Origin: GCA-003244245 sp963823755
GTDB taxonomy: Bacteria > Actinomycetota > Actinomycetes > Mycobacteriales > Pseudonocardiaceae
DNA length: 64,000 nucleotides
Direction of reading: 5' to 3'
NCBI GenBank assembly: GCA_963823755.1
Contig: CAWGMP010000018.1
Location: forward strand, 24,474-88,473
The notes beneath the pieces are model-generated. The model was not told the origin of the DNA, made no database searches, and worked only from the letters and a program-made list of their open reading frames with translations. Below, piece by piece: positions 34,117 through 42,678 of this stretch. A program made the position numbers and the translations under genes. Every line of letters starts with the position of its first letter. Position 1 is the stretch's first letter.

Positions 34117-34569
34117 GTGGGTACCCCCTCCGAGCGGATCTTCGCACACCTTGAGGATGACGACGGTGTCGAGCTGCGGCACTTCCTGCCCGTCCAAGCT
34201 CGGCATCCGATGACGCTGGCTCGGACAGCAGACCGGATCGCGGCCGGGGCCGCATTCCGGGAAGCGGTGGCCGACTTCGTCGACGATCTGCGATGGGCGC
34301 GGGACGAGGACGACATTGCGCGGCGGATCACCGAGCGGCCGCGCAACATCGATCCGCGCACCGATGCCTACCTCGCTGCACTCGCCGAGCACTTCGCCGC
34401 CGCACACGAGGCCTCCGCACCACCCTGGGCAGGCGAAACCGGCCGTTTTCTGTCCCGCATCTGGTGGCCGCGCTACCCCGGTCTGTGGGCACGTGCCATC
34501 GTGGAGTCCCCTGCGGCGTTCCGTCGACGGGGCATCCTGCTCGGCGCAGGCATGCTGAGCCGGGTATAG
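34117..34569 (+). CDS. hypothetical protein paired with a nucleotidyltransferase
   Basis: 150 aa, helical, rich in Ala/Arg, with D-D-L-R-W-A-R-D-E-D-D-I-A-R-R-I in the middle and W-W-P-R-Y-P-G-L-W-A-R-A near the end. No motif that I recognise. It begins at GTG 34117 and stops 2 bp before the next gene, an arrangement typical of an antitoxin in front of its toxin. The antitoxin role is inferred from that context only. Confidence 0.6.
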   Translation: MGTPSERIFAHLEDDDGVELRHFLPVQARHPMTLARTADRIAAGAAFREAVADFVDDLRWARDEDDIARRITERPRNIDPRTDAYLAALAEHFAAAHEASAPPWAGETGRFLSRIWWPRYPGLWARAIVESPAAFRRRGILLGAGMLSRV

Positions 34570-34571
34570 CG

Positions 34572-35108
34572 ATGCGCCGAGACGAGATCTTCAGGGCCCT
34601 CACCGCACTGGGTGCCGAACTGGCCGAACGCGGGTTGGTCGCCGATCTCTATGTAGTCGGCGGAGCGGCTATCACGCTGGCCTACGACGAGCGTCGAGCA
34701 ACCAAGGACATCGATGCGGTGTTCGTTCCGAAGAAGGAGGTCTACGCGGCGGCCGCCCGGGTCGCTGCCGCGCTCGATCTGCCCGACGGCTGGCTCAACG
34801 ACGTGGTTAAGGGATTTCTGCTGGGTCCAGACAGATTCCCCACGAAGACGATCGAGATGCCAGGCCTGCGCTGCGAAGTGGCCAGCGCCGAGACGGTCCT
34901 CGTCCTGAAGTGTCTCGCGCACCGTCTCGGGGAGGATGACGACGACGTTGTCCTGCTCGCGGCGCAGCTCGGACTGGACACTGCTGACGACGTGCTCGAC
35001 CTCGTCGAGCAGGTTGGTCACCCGCGGTTGCTCACACCACAGGTGGAACTCTTCATCAGGTCGGTCATGGATGTGCCCGAGACGCCCGATTCCAGACAAG
35101 ATCCATAG
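34572..35108 (+). CDS. nucleotidyltransferase-like protein (AbiEii/DUF6036 type)
   Basis: 178 aa with the Pol-beta-type active site L-Y-V-V-G-G-A-A-I-T, then A-T-K-D-I-D-A-V-F (hGG...DxD). Proteins of this size and fold act as toxins (AbiEii/MenT-like) in two-gene systems, transferring nucleotides to tRNA or other targets. The C-terminal region V-L-K-C-L-A-H-R matches the downstream Lys-containing part of that family. ATG start two bases after the preceding stop. Confidence 0.7.
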   Translation: MRRDEIFRALTALGAELAERGLVADLYVVGGAAITLAYDERRATKDIDAVFVPKKEVYAAAARVAAALDLPDGWLNDVVKGFLLGPDRFPTKTIEMPGLRCEVASAETVLVLKCLAHRLGEDDDDVVLLAAQLGLDTADDVLDLVEQVGHPRLLTPQVELFIRSVMDVPETPDSRQDP

Positions 35109-35138
35109 GCCGCCAGCGCAGCCTAGCGGCCCGACCTC

Positions 35139-35384
35139 GTGCTACGCCAGACCGTGAAGCGCCAGGCCGTACCGGTCGGTGAGCTCTTACGCACTCTGGC
35201 CGGGGGTCTCGCATCGACGTCGATGAGTTCTACGCCGATCTCGATCGCTATATGGATCCTGACCCGACGCGCGGTCCGGGTGATCGCAGCGACTGCGGCT
35301 GCCCACGGTCTCATCCTGGTCACGCGGAACCCGGATGACTTTGTCGGGCTCGACAGCGTGGTCAAGGTCATCGCACCACACTGA
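35139..35384 (+). pseudogene. C-terminal remnant of a VapC-like PIN-domain toxin
   Basis: Only the final PIN block is recognisable, from about 35272: V-I-A-A-T-A-A-A-H-G-L-I-L-V-T-R-N-P-D-D-F, which carries the last acidic residues of a VapC active site. The first acidic residues are missing and the upstream 40 codons do not fit the family. No VapB partner remains. Confidence 0.6.
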
Positions 35385-35414
35385 CCCGAACTGCAGGCAG
35401 CTACGGTCGCCGCC

Positions 35415-36161
35415 ATGACCGACGACTTGGTACATCTGGCCGTGCAGTCCGGGATCGCCACCATCACGCTGGACTCCCCCGCCAACCGCAACGCCCTGTC
35501 GGCCCGGTTGCGCGCCGAGCTACTGGACGCGTTGGAGCGCAGCACCGGGGACGACTCGGTGCGGGTGGTGGTGCTCGACCACACCGGGCCGGTGTTCTGC
35601 GCCGGAATGGACCTCACCGAAACCCGGATCGCCGTCGACGAGCTCCCCCGCATCCTGCAACGGATCTGGACGCACCCGAAGCCGGTCGTCGCCAAGCTGG
35701 CCGGCCCGGCGCGGGCGGGAGGCATCGGTATCGTCGCGGCCGCCGACATCGCAGTCGCCGTCCACCACGCCACCTTCGCATTCACCGAAGTGCGTCTCGG
35801 CCTGGTGCCGGCAGTGATCTCGGTAATCCTGCGGGCCCGGCTACTGGCCCCCACGATGCATGAGCTGTTACTCACCGGGCAGACCTTCGATGCCGCCCGG
35901 GCGGTCGCCATCGGCCTGCTCACCAGCGCGGTGCCCGCCGGGCAGCTCGACGCCGAGGTGGACCGCTATACCGGAATGCTTGTCAAGGGTGGGCCCGAGG
36001 CGCTGGCCCTGACCAAGCAATTGCGGCACGCGCCGACGATGACGCAGGACTTCGCGGCGATGATCGAACTGTCCGCCGCGCGCTTCGCCTCAGCAGAGGG
36101 CCAAGAAGGCATCCGCGCTTTCGCCGACAAACGCCCCGCCCCCTGGATCCCCACCAACTGA
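35415..36161 (+). CDS. enoyl-CoA hydratase/isomerase family protein
   Basis: 248-aa crotonase-fold enzyme. I-A-T-I-T-L-D-S-P-A-N-R-N-A-L-S opens it; the oxyanion hole segments are F-C-A-G-M-D-L and A-G-P-A-R-A-G-G-I-G. The hydratase glutamate position has E-V-R-L-G-L-V-P-A, so one catalytic Glu is plausible. Specific substrate cannot be assigned. ATG start; convergent with the barstar gene across a large inverted repeat. Confidence 0.88.
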   Translation: MTDDLVHLAVQSGIATITLDSPANRNALSARLRAELLDALERSTGDDSVRVVVLDHTGPVFCAGMDLTETRIAVDELPRILQRIWTHPKPVVAKLAGPARAGGIGIVAAADIAVAVHHATFAFTEVRLGLVPAVISVILRARLLAPTMHELLLTGQTFDAARAVAIGLLTSAVPAGQLDAEVDRYTGMLVKGGPEALALTKQLRHAPTMTQDFAAMIELSAARFASAEGQEGIRAFADKRPAPWIPTN

Positions 36162-36184
36162 CCGCCCAGCATCTCGATCGCCCG

Positions 36185-36254
36185 CATCCCGATATGGAGA
36201 CATATCGGGGCAAAGACCCGCGTTGCTGCCCCGATATGTCTCCATATCGGGATG
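36185..36254. repeat. 28-bp perfect inverted repeat with internal palindromes
   Basis: Arms 36185-36212 and 36227-36254 are exact reverse complements, with a 14-base spacer. Each arm itself contains CCGATATG-GAGA-CATATCGG, an 8-bp inverted repeat. It lies between the convergent enoyl-CoA hydratase and barstar genes, so a bidirectional terminator is likely, but the nested symmetry also looks like paired protein-binding sites. No T-run on either side. Confidence 0.85.
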
Positions 36255-36264
36255 GGGAGGGGGC

Positions 36265-36600
36265 TCAGGTGTCTGCGAGGAGCACGGAGAGGGGGCTGGT
36301 GGTGGTTGCGTCGTTGAGTACTGCGAGCACGGCGCGGTAGGCGTCCGGGTCGGCGGCCTCGAGGTGGCGGTGGCCGGCCCAGATCAGGATGTGCTCGCCG
36401 TCAGGCTGCCAGGACAGGTCGACCAGACAGTCATAGAGCGCATCGAGATTGCGACCGTACCAGGACGGGAAGCTCAGCGCGGCCCCGATCGCGTCCAGCG
36501 CGTCGGCCCGGCTGGTCACCGGACCCACGAGGTACGCCAGCGCTCCCCGTCCGCGGGCCTGATCAAGCGCGCGGGCAGCGTCGGGCACGTAGTGCAGCAC
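36265..36600 (-). CDS. barstar-family RNase inhibitor
   Basis: 111 aa from GTG 36600. Matches barstar: a segment with D-A-I-G-A-A-L-S-F-P-S-W-Y-G-R-N-L-D-A-L-Y-D-C-L-V-D-L split by the typical YGxNxDAL motif, and an end with V-L-N-D-A. It begins 4 bp after the RNase stop and should protect the producing cell by binding the RNase active site. Confidence 0.85.
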   Translation of the reverse strand: MLHYVPDAARALDQARGRGALAYLVGPVTSRADALDAIGAALSFPSWYGRNLDALYDCLVDLSWQPDGEHILIWAGHRHLEAADPDAYRAVLAVLNDATTTSPLSVLLADT

Positions 36601-36604
36601 AGCC

Positions 36605-37051
36605 TCACCGCTTCGGATCGACCAAGACGAACGACACGTAGTGGTCCCCGGTGTAGTACAGCTCGGTGGCACCGCTAGTGATCAGGCGGCGGGGGCCCCG
36701 ATCGTGGGTTCCCGGTGTCGGGACCGTGTACTCCCGGTAGTAACCGGACTGCCGCAGCGGCAACCGTCCCTCCCTGTTGCCGAACACGATCCCGTCCTGC
36801 CGGTAGGGAAACGGGCCACCGTGTTGGATCAGCTGCCACACCTGCGCAACCTGCGGCGGTAGCTGTGACAAAGCGCGCACCGGCGCGCCGGCCACTGAGG
36901 CAACGGCCGCGGGCCGATCATTGACAGGCGAGCCGCTACCGGGGAGGTTAGCGCCAGGTGGGCCCACCAGCGTGTGACGCCCCAACCAGCCGCCGGCCAC
37001 CAGCAGGAACAGGCCGATCAGCGCGGCGCTCACCCGCCGACGTGACGTCAC
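36605..37051 (-). CDS. secreted guanyl-specific RNase (RNase Sa/barnase type)
   Basis: 148 aa from GTG 37051. An N-terminal membrane or signal segment (V-S-A-A-L-I-G-L-F-L-L-V-A-G-G-W-L) is followed by a microbial RNase domain: G-G-P-F-P-Y-R-Q-D-G-I-V-F-G-N-R-E, Y-Y-R-E-Y-T-V-P-T-P-G (catalytic Glu), D-R-G-P-R-R (Arg) and T-G-D-H-Y-V-S-F (catalytic His). Export and the neighbouring inhibitor suggest a toxin/immunity pair or an extracellular scavenging enzyme. Confidence 0.88.
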   Translation of the reverse strand: MTSRRRVSAALIGLFLLVAGGWLGRHTLVGPPGANLPGSGSPVNDRPAAVASVAGAPVRALSQLPPQVAQVWQLIQHGGPFPYRQDGIVFGNREGRLPLRQSGYYREYTVPTPGTHDRGPRRLITSGATELYYTGDHYVSFVLVDPKR

Positions 37052-37269
37052 CGGCGCCCCTGCGGATCCTCTGCGTCCACGGCGTAGCAGTGGCCGAGCC
37101 GTTCGAAGATCAGGCCGACGGCCCGGTCGAGAGCCCGGGCGGCCCCCCAGCAGACGGGCAGCAGCACCGGCATGAGAAGAGCCACTTGCAGCGCGAGGCC
37201 GAGCTGGGTGAGCCATAGCTCCACCCCATCCCACCCACGGTCCACCGCGTCCCACCCCGTCCACAGCAC
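37048..37269 (-). CDS. small membrane protein upstream of the RNase
   Basis: About 73 aa from GTG 37269, with one clear hydrophobic segment (L-G-L-A-L-Q-V-A-L-L-M-P-V-L-L-P-V-C-W-G) preceded by V-E-L-W-L-T-Q. Its stop overlaps the RNase start by four bases, so the two are translated together. Role unknown. The start is uncertain because upstream codons are also open. Confidence 0.6.
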   Translation of the reverse strand: MLWTGWDAVDRGWDGVELWLTQLGLALQVALLMPVLLPVCWGAARALDRAVGLIFERLGHCYAVDAEDPQGRR

Positions 37270-37328
37270 AGCCGCAGAGTAACTCGCCCGCGGGGGCCCA
37301 CCGGCAGCCGGCACTACGGTGGGGTGGC

Positions 37329-38297
37329 ATGTTCGCTGTCTATGCCGCCGAGCCGAATCCCCAGGACCCGCTGGCCTCACTGCGTAGCGGCGATCGCCCT
37401 GACCCAGAAGTGCCCGAAGGCACCGTGGCGGTCACCGTCGCAGCGGCCAGCCTGAATATGCACGACTTGTGGACGCTGCGCGGAGTCGGCATCACACCCG
37501 AGCAGTTCCCGATGATCCTGGGATGTGACGGTGCTGGAGTACTGCCCCACGGCTCCGAGGTGGTGATCTACCCTGTGGTGACCACCTCGGGTTGGATCGG
37601 CGACGAGACTCTCGACCCACGCCGCACACTGCTCACCGAGAAGCTACCGGGTACGTTCGCGGACACCGTTGTGGTCCCCGAGCGCAATGTGGTGCCCAAG
37701 CCGCCGTCACTGACCTTCCCGGAAGCCGCCTGTATGGGTACCGCGTGGCTCACCGCCTACCGGATGCTGTTCGTCAAATCCGGGCTGCGGGCCGGCCAGA
37801 CCATGCTCGTGCAGGGCGCATCGGGAGGGGTGTCCACGGCGCTGGTGCAGCTCGGCCGGGCCGCCGGGATGCGAGTCTGGGCAACCGGGCGCACCGAGGG
37901 CAAGCGCGAGCTGGCCCGCTCGCTGGGAGCGCAGCAGGCGTTCGAGCCCGGTGCTCGCCTGCCCGAACGGGTGGATGCGGTGTTCGAGACCGTCGGCAAA
38001 GCCACCTGGTCACATTCGGCGAAATCACTCAAGCCGGGCGGGATCATCGTCTGTTCCGGCGCCACCAGCGGTGACGCCGAGCGCGCCGAGCTGCAGCGAC
38101 TGTTCTTCCTGCAGCTACGGATGGTCGGCTCCACCATGGGCACCCGCGACGAGCTACGCGACCTGATGTCCTTTCTGGACATCACCGGGCTACGCCCGCA
38201 GATCGGTGCGGTGCTGCCGATGTCCGACGCGGAGTCGGGCTTCAAGGCGATGCTCGACGGCGACACCGCCGGCAAGATCGTCTTCACTCGCACGTGA
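37329..38297 (+). CDS. zinc-binding-dehydrogenase (MDR) family oxidoreductase
   Basis: 322-aa medium-chain reductase. GroES-like N-terminus with L-N-M-H-D-L-W-T-L-R-G and I-L-G-C-D-G-A-G; NAD(P)-binding V-Q-G-A-S-G-G-V-S-T-A-L-V-Q-L-G; ending G-K-I-V-F-T. The zinc ligands of classical alcohol dehydrogenases are not evident, so a quinone/enoyl reductase type is more likely. Divergent from the small membrane protein. Confidence 0.88.
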   Translation: MFAVYAAEPNPQDPLASLRSGDRPDPEVPEGTVAVTVAAASLNMHDLWTLRGVGITPEQFPMILGCDGAGVLPHGSEVVIYPVVTTSGWIGDETLDPRRTLLTEKLPGTFADTVVVPERNVVPKPPSLTFPEAACMGTAWLTAYRMLFVKSGLRAGQTMLVQGASGGVSTALVQLGRAAGMRVWATGRTEGKRELARSLGAQQAFEPGARLPERVDAVFETVGKATWSHSAKSLKPGGIIVCSGATSGDAERAELQRLFFLQLRMVGSTMGTRDELRDLMSFLDITGLRPQIGAVLPMSDAESGFKAMLDGDTAGKIVFTRT

Positions 38298-38299
38298 CA

Positions 38300-38443
38300 C
38301 TACTGGCGCAGACCGTCCAGTAACCGGGCAGACACGATGGTGATCGGGAACGGCCGTTCGGTGGTGAACTTCTCCTCCCCGCAGACGCTCGCCACCTCCG
38401 CGTAGCGCCCACCGACAGTTCCGCGCACCCTGTGGTCACGGAT
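38300..38443 (-). pseudogene. C-terminal fragment of a Uma2-family nuclease-like protein
   Basis: The minus-strand frame ends with G-G-R-Y-A-E-V-A-S-V-C-G-E-E-K-F, then E-R-P-F-P-I-T-I-V-S-A-R-L-L, which matches the last two strands of Uma2 (DUF820) proteins. The nuclease core is missing. It lies in the gap between a plus-strand oxidoreductase and lepA. Confidence 0.5.
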
Positions 38444-38506
38444 TGGGTGCCTGGGATGACACATCGTGTTGTGGGACGCACCCACCCGTGATCACGGCCC
38501 CACGAG

Positions 38507-40349
38507 CTACTTCTTGGTGGGTTTGGTCGGGTCGTTGGTGGAGAGGGCGGCCACGAAGGCTTCTTGGGGGACCTCGACGCGGCCGATCGTCTTCATCCGC
38601 TTCTTGCCCTCCTTCTGCTTCTCCAGCAGCTTGCGCTTGCGGGTGATATCCCCGCCGTAGCACTTGGCCAGCACGTCCTTGCGGATGGCGCGGATGGTCT
38701 CCCGAGCGATGATCCGGGAGCCGATCGCGGCCTGGATCGGCACCTCGAACTGCTGGCGCGGGATGAGCTGCACGCAGCTTGGTCGCCATCGACGTGCCAT
38801 AGCCATAGGCGGCCTCGCGGTGCACGATCGCGGAGAACGCGTCCACCGGTTCGCCCTGCAGCAAGATGTCCACCTTCACCAGGTCGGCGATCTGCTCACC
38901 GACCTCCTCGTAGTCCATCGAGGCGTACCCGCGGGTGCGCGACTTCAGGGCGTCGAAGAAATCGAACACGATCTCGGCCATCGGCAGGGTGTAACGCAAC
39001 TCCACCCGCGACTCCGACAGGTAATCCATCCCCAGCAACGTGCCGCGGCGACCCTGGCAAAGCTCCATGATCGTGCCGACGAACTCCGAGGGCGCGATGA
39101 CGGTGCACCGGACCACCGGCTCGTACACCTCAGCGACCCTGCCGTCAGGCCAGTCCGCGGGGTTGGTGACGGTCTGCTCGATACCGTCGTCGCGGACCAC
39201 CCGGTAGACCACGTTGGGCGCGGTGGAGATGAGATCGAGGTCGAACTCGCGCTGCAACCTGTCCCGGGTGATCTCCAGATGAAGCAGGCCGAGAAACCCG
39301 CAGCGGAAACCGAACCCCAGCGCGGCAGAAGTCTCCGGTTGGTAGCTCAGCGCGGCATCGTTGAGCCGCAGCTTGTCCAACGCATCGCGCAGCTCCGGGT
39401 AGTCCGAGCCGTCCATCGGGTACAGCCCGGCGAACACCATCGGCTTGGGCGTGCGGTAGCCGGGCAACGCGACGGTGGCGCCGTTGCGCTCACTGGTCAC
39501 CGTGTCCCCGACCCGCGACTGCCGGACGTCTTTCACCCCGGTCATCAGGTAACCGACCTCGCCGACGCCCAGCCCGTCGCACGGCTTCTGATCCGGCGAG
39601 ATGATGCCGACCTCGAGCAGCTCGTGGGTGGCGTTGGTGGACATCATCCGGATCCGGTCCCGCGGGGTGATCCGACCGTCCATCACCCGGATGTAGGTGA
39701 CCACGCCCCGGTAGGAGTCGTAGACCGAGTCGAAGATCATCGCTCGGATGGGTGCCTTGTCGTCGCCCACCGGGGCCGGGACCTGGGCGACCACCACGTC
39801 GAGCAACTCCCGCACGCCCTGCCCGGTCTTCGCGCTGACCCGCAGCACGTCGGCGGGCTCGCAACCGAGGATGTGCGCCAGCTCGGCGGCGTAGCGGTCC
39901 GGCTCAGCCGCCGGGAGGTCGATCTTGTTGAGCACCGGGATGACCCGCAGATCCTTCTCCAGCGCCAGGTACAGGTTCGCCAGCGTCTGTGCCTCGATGC
40001 CCTGCGCGGCATCCACCAGCAGCACCGCGCCCTCACACGCCTCCAGCGCGCGGGACACCTCGTAGGTGAAGTCCACGTGGCCGGGGGTGTCGATCAGGTG
40101 CAGCACGTGGTCGACGCCGTCGACCTGCCAGGGCAACCGGACGTTCTGCGCCTTGATCGTGATGCCCCGCTCGCGCTCGATGTCCATCCTGTCGAGGTAC
40201 TGCGCCCGGTAGTTGCGCGCGCTGAGCACGCCGGTGAGCTGCAGCATGCGATCAGCCAGCGTGGACTTGCCGTGGTCGATGTGCGCGATGACGCAGAAGT
40301 TGCGGATCAGCTCGGGAGGGGTGAACGTCTTGTCGGCGAAACTGGTCAC
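38507..40349 (-). CDS. lepA: elongation factor 4 (LepA), apparent +1 frameshift near the 3' end
   Basis: Ribosomal GTPase that back-translocates stalled ribosomes. G1 I-A-H-I-D-H-G-K-S-T-L-A-D, R-G-I-T-I-K-A-Q, D-T-P-G-H-V-D-F and L-N-K-I-D-L are present. The frame is correct to Y-G-T-S-M-A-T-K-L-R, then an extra base at about 38768-38771 shifts it; the next frame continues L-I-P-R-Q-Q-F-E-V-P-I-Q-A-A and ends normally with T-K-P-T-K-K at 38507. Otherwise full length. A sequencing error is the simplest explanation; LepA is dispensable in many bacteria, so a real mutation is possible. Confidence 0.92.
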
Positions 40350-40509
40350 TCAACAGTCCTCAATGGCAGCGGGGGATCGCGTCATGGTCGCACGCCACGC
40401 CCAGCGCGTTCCGGGCCGCTCTCTGGGGCTGTTCGCTCTCAGCGGCGTGACGCCGACCGGACCCGACGGGGATGATCGGACTGAGCACCCCACCGGGAGG
40501 AGATCCGCT

Positions 40510-40974
40510 GTGACGATCGTTCCGCTGCCCATGTTGGGACGCCGGGAAGCGGCCGCCGCCGCACTGGCCGCCAAGCACCGCCATCAGGTGCCCTGGTCGA
40601 CCATCGCGAAGACCCTGGACCGCTCGCTGGTGTGGAGCACCTCGGCCGTGCTGGGCCAGCAGCCGCTCACCACCGAGCAGGCCCGCGCGGTGGGGAGCTT
40701 GCTGCACCTGGACGACGAGGTCGTCGATGCCCTGCAGCTGCCGCCGGTGCGCAGTGCGGACACGGTCGATACCACCGAGCCGGTGGTGTACCGGCTGCAG
40801 GAGATGGTGCAGGTCTACGGTGCCACGCTGGCCGAGCTGATCCGCGAGGAGTTCGGCGACGGTGTCATGAGCGCTGTCGACTTCGAGCTGTCCTTCGAAC
40901 GCCGCGAAGACCCCGACGGCGATCGGGTGCGGCTCGTGCTGGACGGGAAGTTCCTGCCCTACCGGGTTGTCTGA
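40510..40974 (+). CDS. cynS: cyanate hydratase (cyanase)
   Basis: Converts cyanate and bicarbonate to ammonia and CO2. 154 aa, as expected (about 156). N-terminal helical domain with W-S-T-I-A-K-T-L-D-R-S-L-V-W; catalytic region V-V-Y-R-L-Q-E-M-V-Q-V-Y-G (Arg, Glu) and E-E-F-G-D-G-V-M-S-A-V-D-F (Ser); end D-G-K-F-L-P-Y-R. Start is GTG 40510 with GGGAGGAG upstream. No cynT or cyanate transporter is adjacent. Confidence 0.92.
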   Translation: MTIVPLPMLGRREAAAAALAAKHRHQVPWSTIAKTLDRSLVWSTSAVLGQQPLTTEQARAVGSLLHLDDEVVDALQLPPVRSADTVDTTEPVVYRLQEMVQVYGATLAELIREEFGDGVMSAVDFELSFERREDPDGDRVRLVLDGKFLPYRVV

Positions 40975-40984
40975 GTGGCTGCAC

Positions 40985-41075
40985 GGTCCGCACCTCGACG
41001 TGTGACCAGCGGAATCCCGAGTTGCTCGGCCAGCGCGACAGAGTACTTCCCGCATCCTGCCCTACCGGCTTTCAT
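40985..41075 (-). pseudogene. possible PIN-domain (VapC) fragment
   Basis: The minus strand between cynS and rpsT can be read G-K-Y-S-V-A-L-A-E-Q-L-G-I-P-L-V-T-R, similar to the C-terminal PIN helix-strand unit of VapC toxins. Very short, no start codon; could be chance. Confidence 0.25.
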
Positions 41076-41158
41076 CCCCGGAGGCATGCGGCTGGTATGA
41101 TCGCCCACCGTGCCGCGCGACGGCACTCCCTCCCGAAGGCGAGATCGAAGGTAAACGC

Positions 41159-41419
41159 GTGGCCAACATCAAGTCGCAACTGAAGCGGATCAAGACCAAC
41201 GAGAAGGCGCGCCTGCGCAACAAGTCCATCAAGTCGTCGCTGAAGACAGCGGTTCGCCGGTTCCGTGAGGCTGCGGCCGCCGGCGAGAAGGAGCGGGCGC
41301 TGAGCGAGCTGCAGGCTGCCAGTCGCGCGCTGGACAAGGCCGTGAGCAAGGGCGTCATCCACCGCAACCAGGCGGCGAACCGCAAATCGTCGATGGCTAC
41401 CCGGACCAACCAGCTCTGA
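41159..41419 (+). CDS. rpsT: 30S ribosomal protein S20
   Basis: 86 aa, basic, all-helical primary 16S rRNA binder. Begins M-A-N-I-K-S-Q-L-K-R-I-K-T-N-E-K-A from GTG 41159 and ends S-S-M-A-T-R-T-N-Q-L, both typical. Convergent with holA, as Rv2412/Rv2413c. Confidence 0.97.
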   Translation: MANIKSQLKRIKTNEKARLRNKSIKSSLKTAVRRFREAAAAGEKERALSELQAASRALDKAVSKGVIHRNQAANRKSSMATRTNQL

Positions 41420-41454
41420 CCTCGACCAAGCCGATCAGCGGCGACCAAGCCGAA

Positions 41455-42432
41455 TCAGCGGCGGCGCGCAGTGCACAGCGCGAGCACTGCGCGTTCCAGG
41501 GCGTAGTCGGCGTCAGCGGCGACTCCCTTGACGTCGGCGTTGACCGTCGCGACCAACTGGATCGCCTCGGCCAGTCCGTCGCGTCCCCATCCACGTGACT
41601 GCGCCATCGCCTTTTTGACCTTCCACGGCGGCATGCCCAGCGTGCTCGCCAACCGGTAGGGGTCGGCGCGGCCCGCGGCGCTCACCCGGGCGACCGTGCG
41701 CACGGCATCGGCCAGTGCGTCGGCAACCAGGACGTGGGGCACACCCGACTGCATCGCCCAGCGCAGCGTCTCCAGAGCGCCGGCCCGGTCGCCGACCATC
41801 ACTTTCTCCGCGACGGAGAACCCCGTGACGTCGGCGCGACCCCGGTGGTAGCGGCCTACCGCAGCCTCGTCGACTGAGCCGCCGGTGTCCGCAGTCAGTT
41901 GAGCCGCGGTCGAAGCGAGCTCGCGGAGATCGGAGCCGACGGCATCCAGCAGGGCGGTGAGGGCGCCCGCGCTGATCCGCCCACCGGCCCGGTGAACCTC
42001 ATCGCGCACGAATCCGATCCGCTCCTCCACGCGAGTGATCCGGGGACAGTCACTGACCAGCGCGCCGGCCGCGCGCAATCCGTCGGCCAGTGCTTTACCA
42101 CGACCGCCCCCCGCGTGCACGACGACGAGGACGATGCCGTCGGACGGGTTGCGCGCATGATCCAGGACCGTCCCAGCGATATCCTTCCCCGCTTCATGGG
42201 CAGCGCCCAGTACCACCACTCGCCCCTGCGCGAACAGCGACGGGCTGACCAGTTCGTCGAGCTCGCCGGGAACCAGATCGGTGGTGCGAAGCCGGCGCAC
42301 TTCGATCTGCGCGTCAGCCCGCCGCGCCGCGTCTATCACGGCCTGCACGGCGCGCTCCACCAGCAATTCCTCCTCGCCGAGGACCAGGTGCAGCGGTGCG
42401 GGCACGACCGTCGGGGAATTCACGCCGCCCAT
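41455..42432 (-). CDS. holA: DNA polymerase III subunit delta
   Basis: Clamp-loader subunit that opens the sliding clamp. 325 aa from ATG 42432 (an ATG at 42471 would add 13 residues). L-H-L-V-L-G-E-E-E-L-L-V-E-R-A begins the AAA+-like domain; the centre has V-G-S-D-L-R-E-L-A-S, and the C-terminal collar domain contains Y-R-L-A-S-T-L-G-M-P-P-W-K-V. Degenerate Walker A as usual for delta. Position matches Rv2413c. Confidence 0.93.
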   Translation of the reverse strand: MGGVNSPTVVPAPLHLVLGEEELLVERAVQAVIDAARRADAQIEVRRLRTTDLVPGELDELVSPSLFAQGRVVVLGAAHEAGKDIAGTVLDHARNPSDGIVLVVVHAGGGRGKALADGLRAAGALVSDCPRITRVEERIGFVRDEVHRAGGRISAGALTALLDAVGSDLRELASTAAQLTADTGGSVDEAAVGRYHRGRADVTGFSVAEKVMVGDRAGALETLRWAMQSGVPHVLVADALADAVRTVARVSAAGRADPYRLASTLGMPPWKVKKAMAQSRGWGRDGLAEAIQLVATVNADVKGVAADADYALERAVLALCTARRR

Positions 42433-42533
42433 CCTTGCATCGGACTGCGACCCGAGTGCCAGCTCCCGCATTGTGGACTTGACTGGGCGGTGGTCACCGG
42501 CTGACGTACGGTGAGGGGTACAACCGAATACCG

Positions 42534-42665
42534 CTCATCCAGAGGGGCAGAGGGATCGGCCCGACGAAGCCCCGGCAACCGACGCAAGCTGACGCGCAGG
42601 CCTTCCTATCGCGAGGCCGCTTGCATCACGGTGCCAATTCCGACCCGCTGTGCGGGAGAGATGAG
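42534..42665 (+). promoter_or_regulatory. SAM riboswitch (S-box/SAM-I type) controlling threonine synthase
   Basis: CTCATC (42534-42539) pairs with GATGAG (42660-42665) to form P1. Between them lie the conserved blocks AGAGGGGCAGAGGGATCGGC, CGAAGCCCCGGCAACC and GGTGCCAATTCC in the right order. The 3' strand of P1 runs directly into GAGAG, the ribosome site of the gene starting at 42679, so ligand-stabilised P1 could mask translation initiation. SAM-IV has a similar core and is an alternative class. Confidence 0.88.
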
Positions 42666-42678
42666 GAGAGACCTCGCG

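Noticed and set aside
38664..40475. 603-codon plus-strand open frame opposite lepA
   Set aside because: Antisense to lepA with no recognisable domain.
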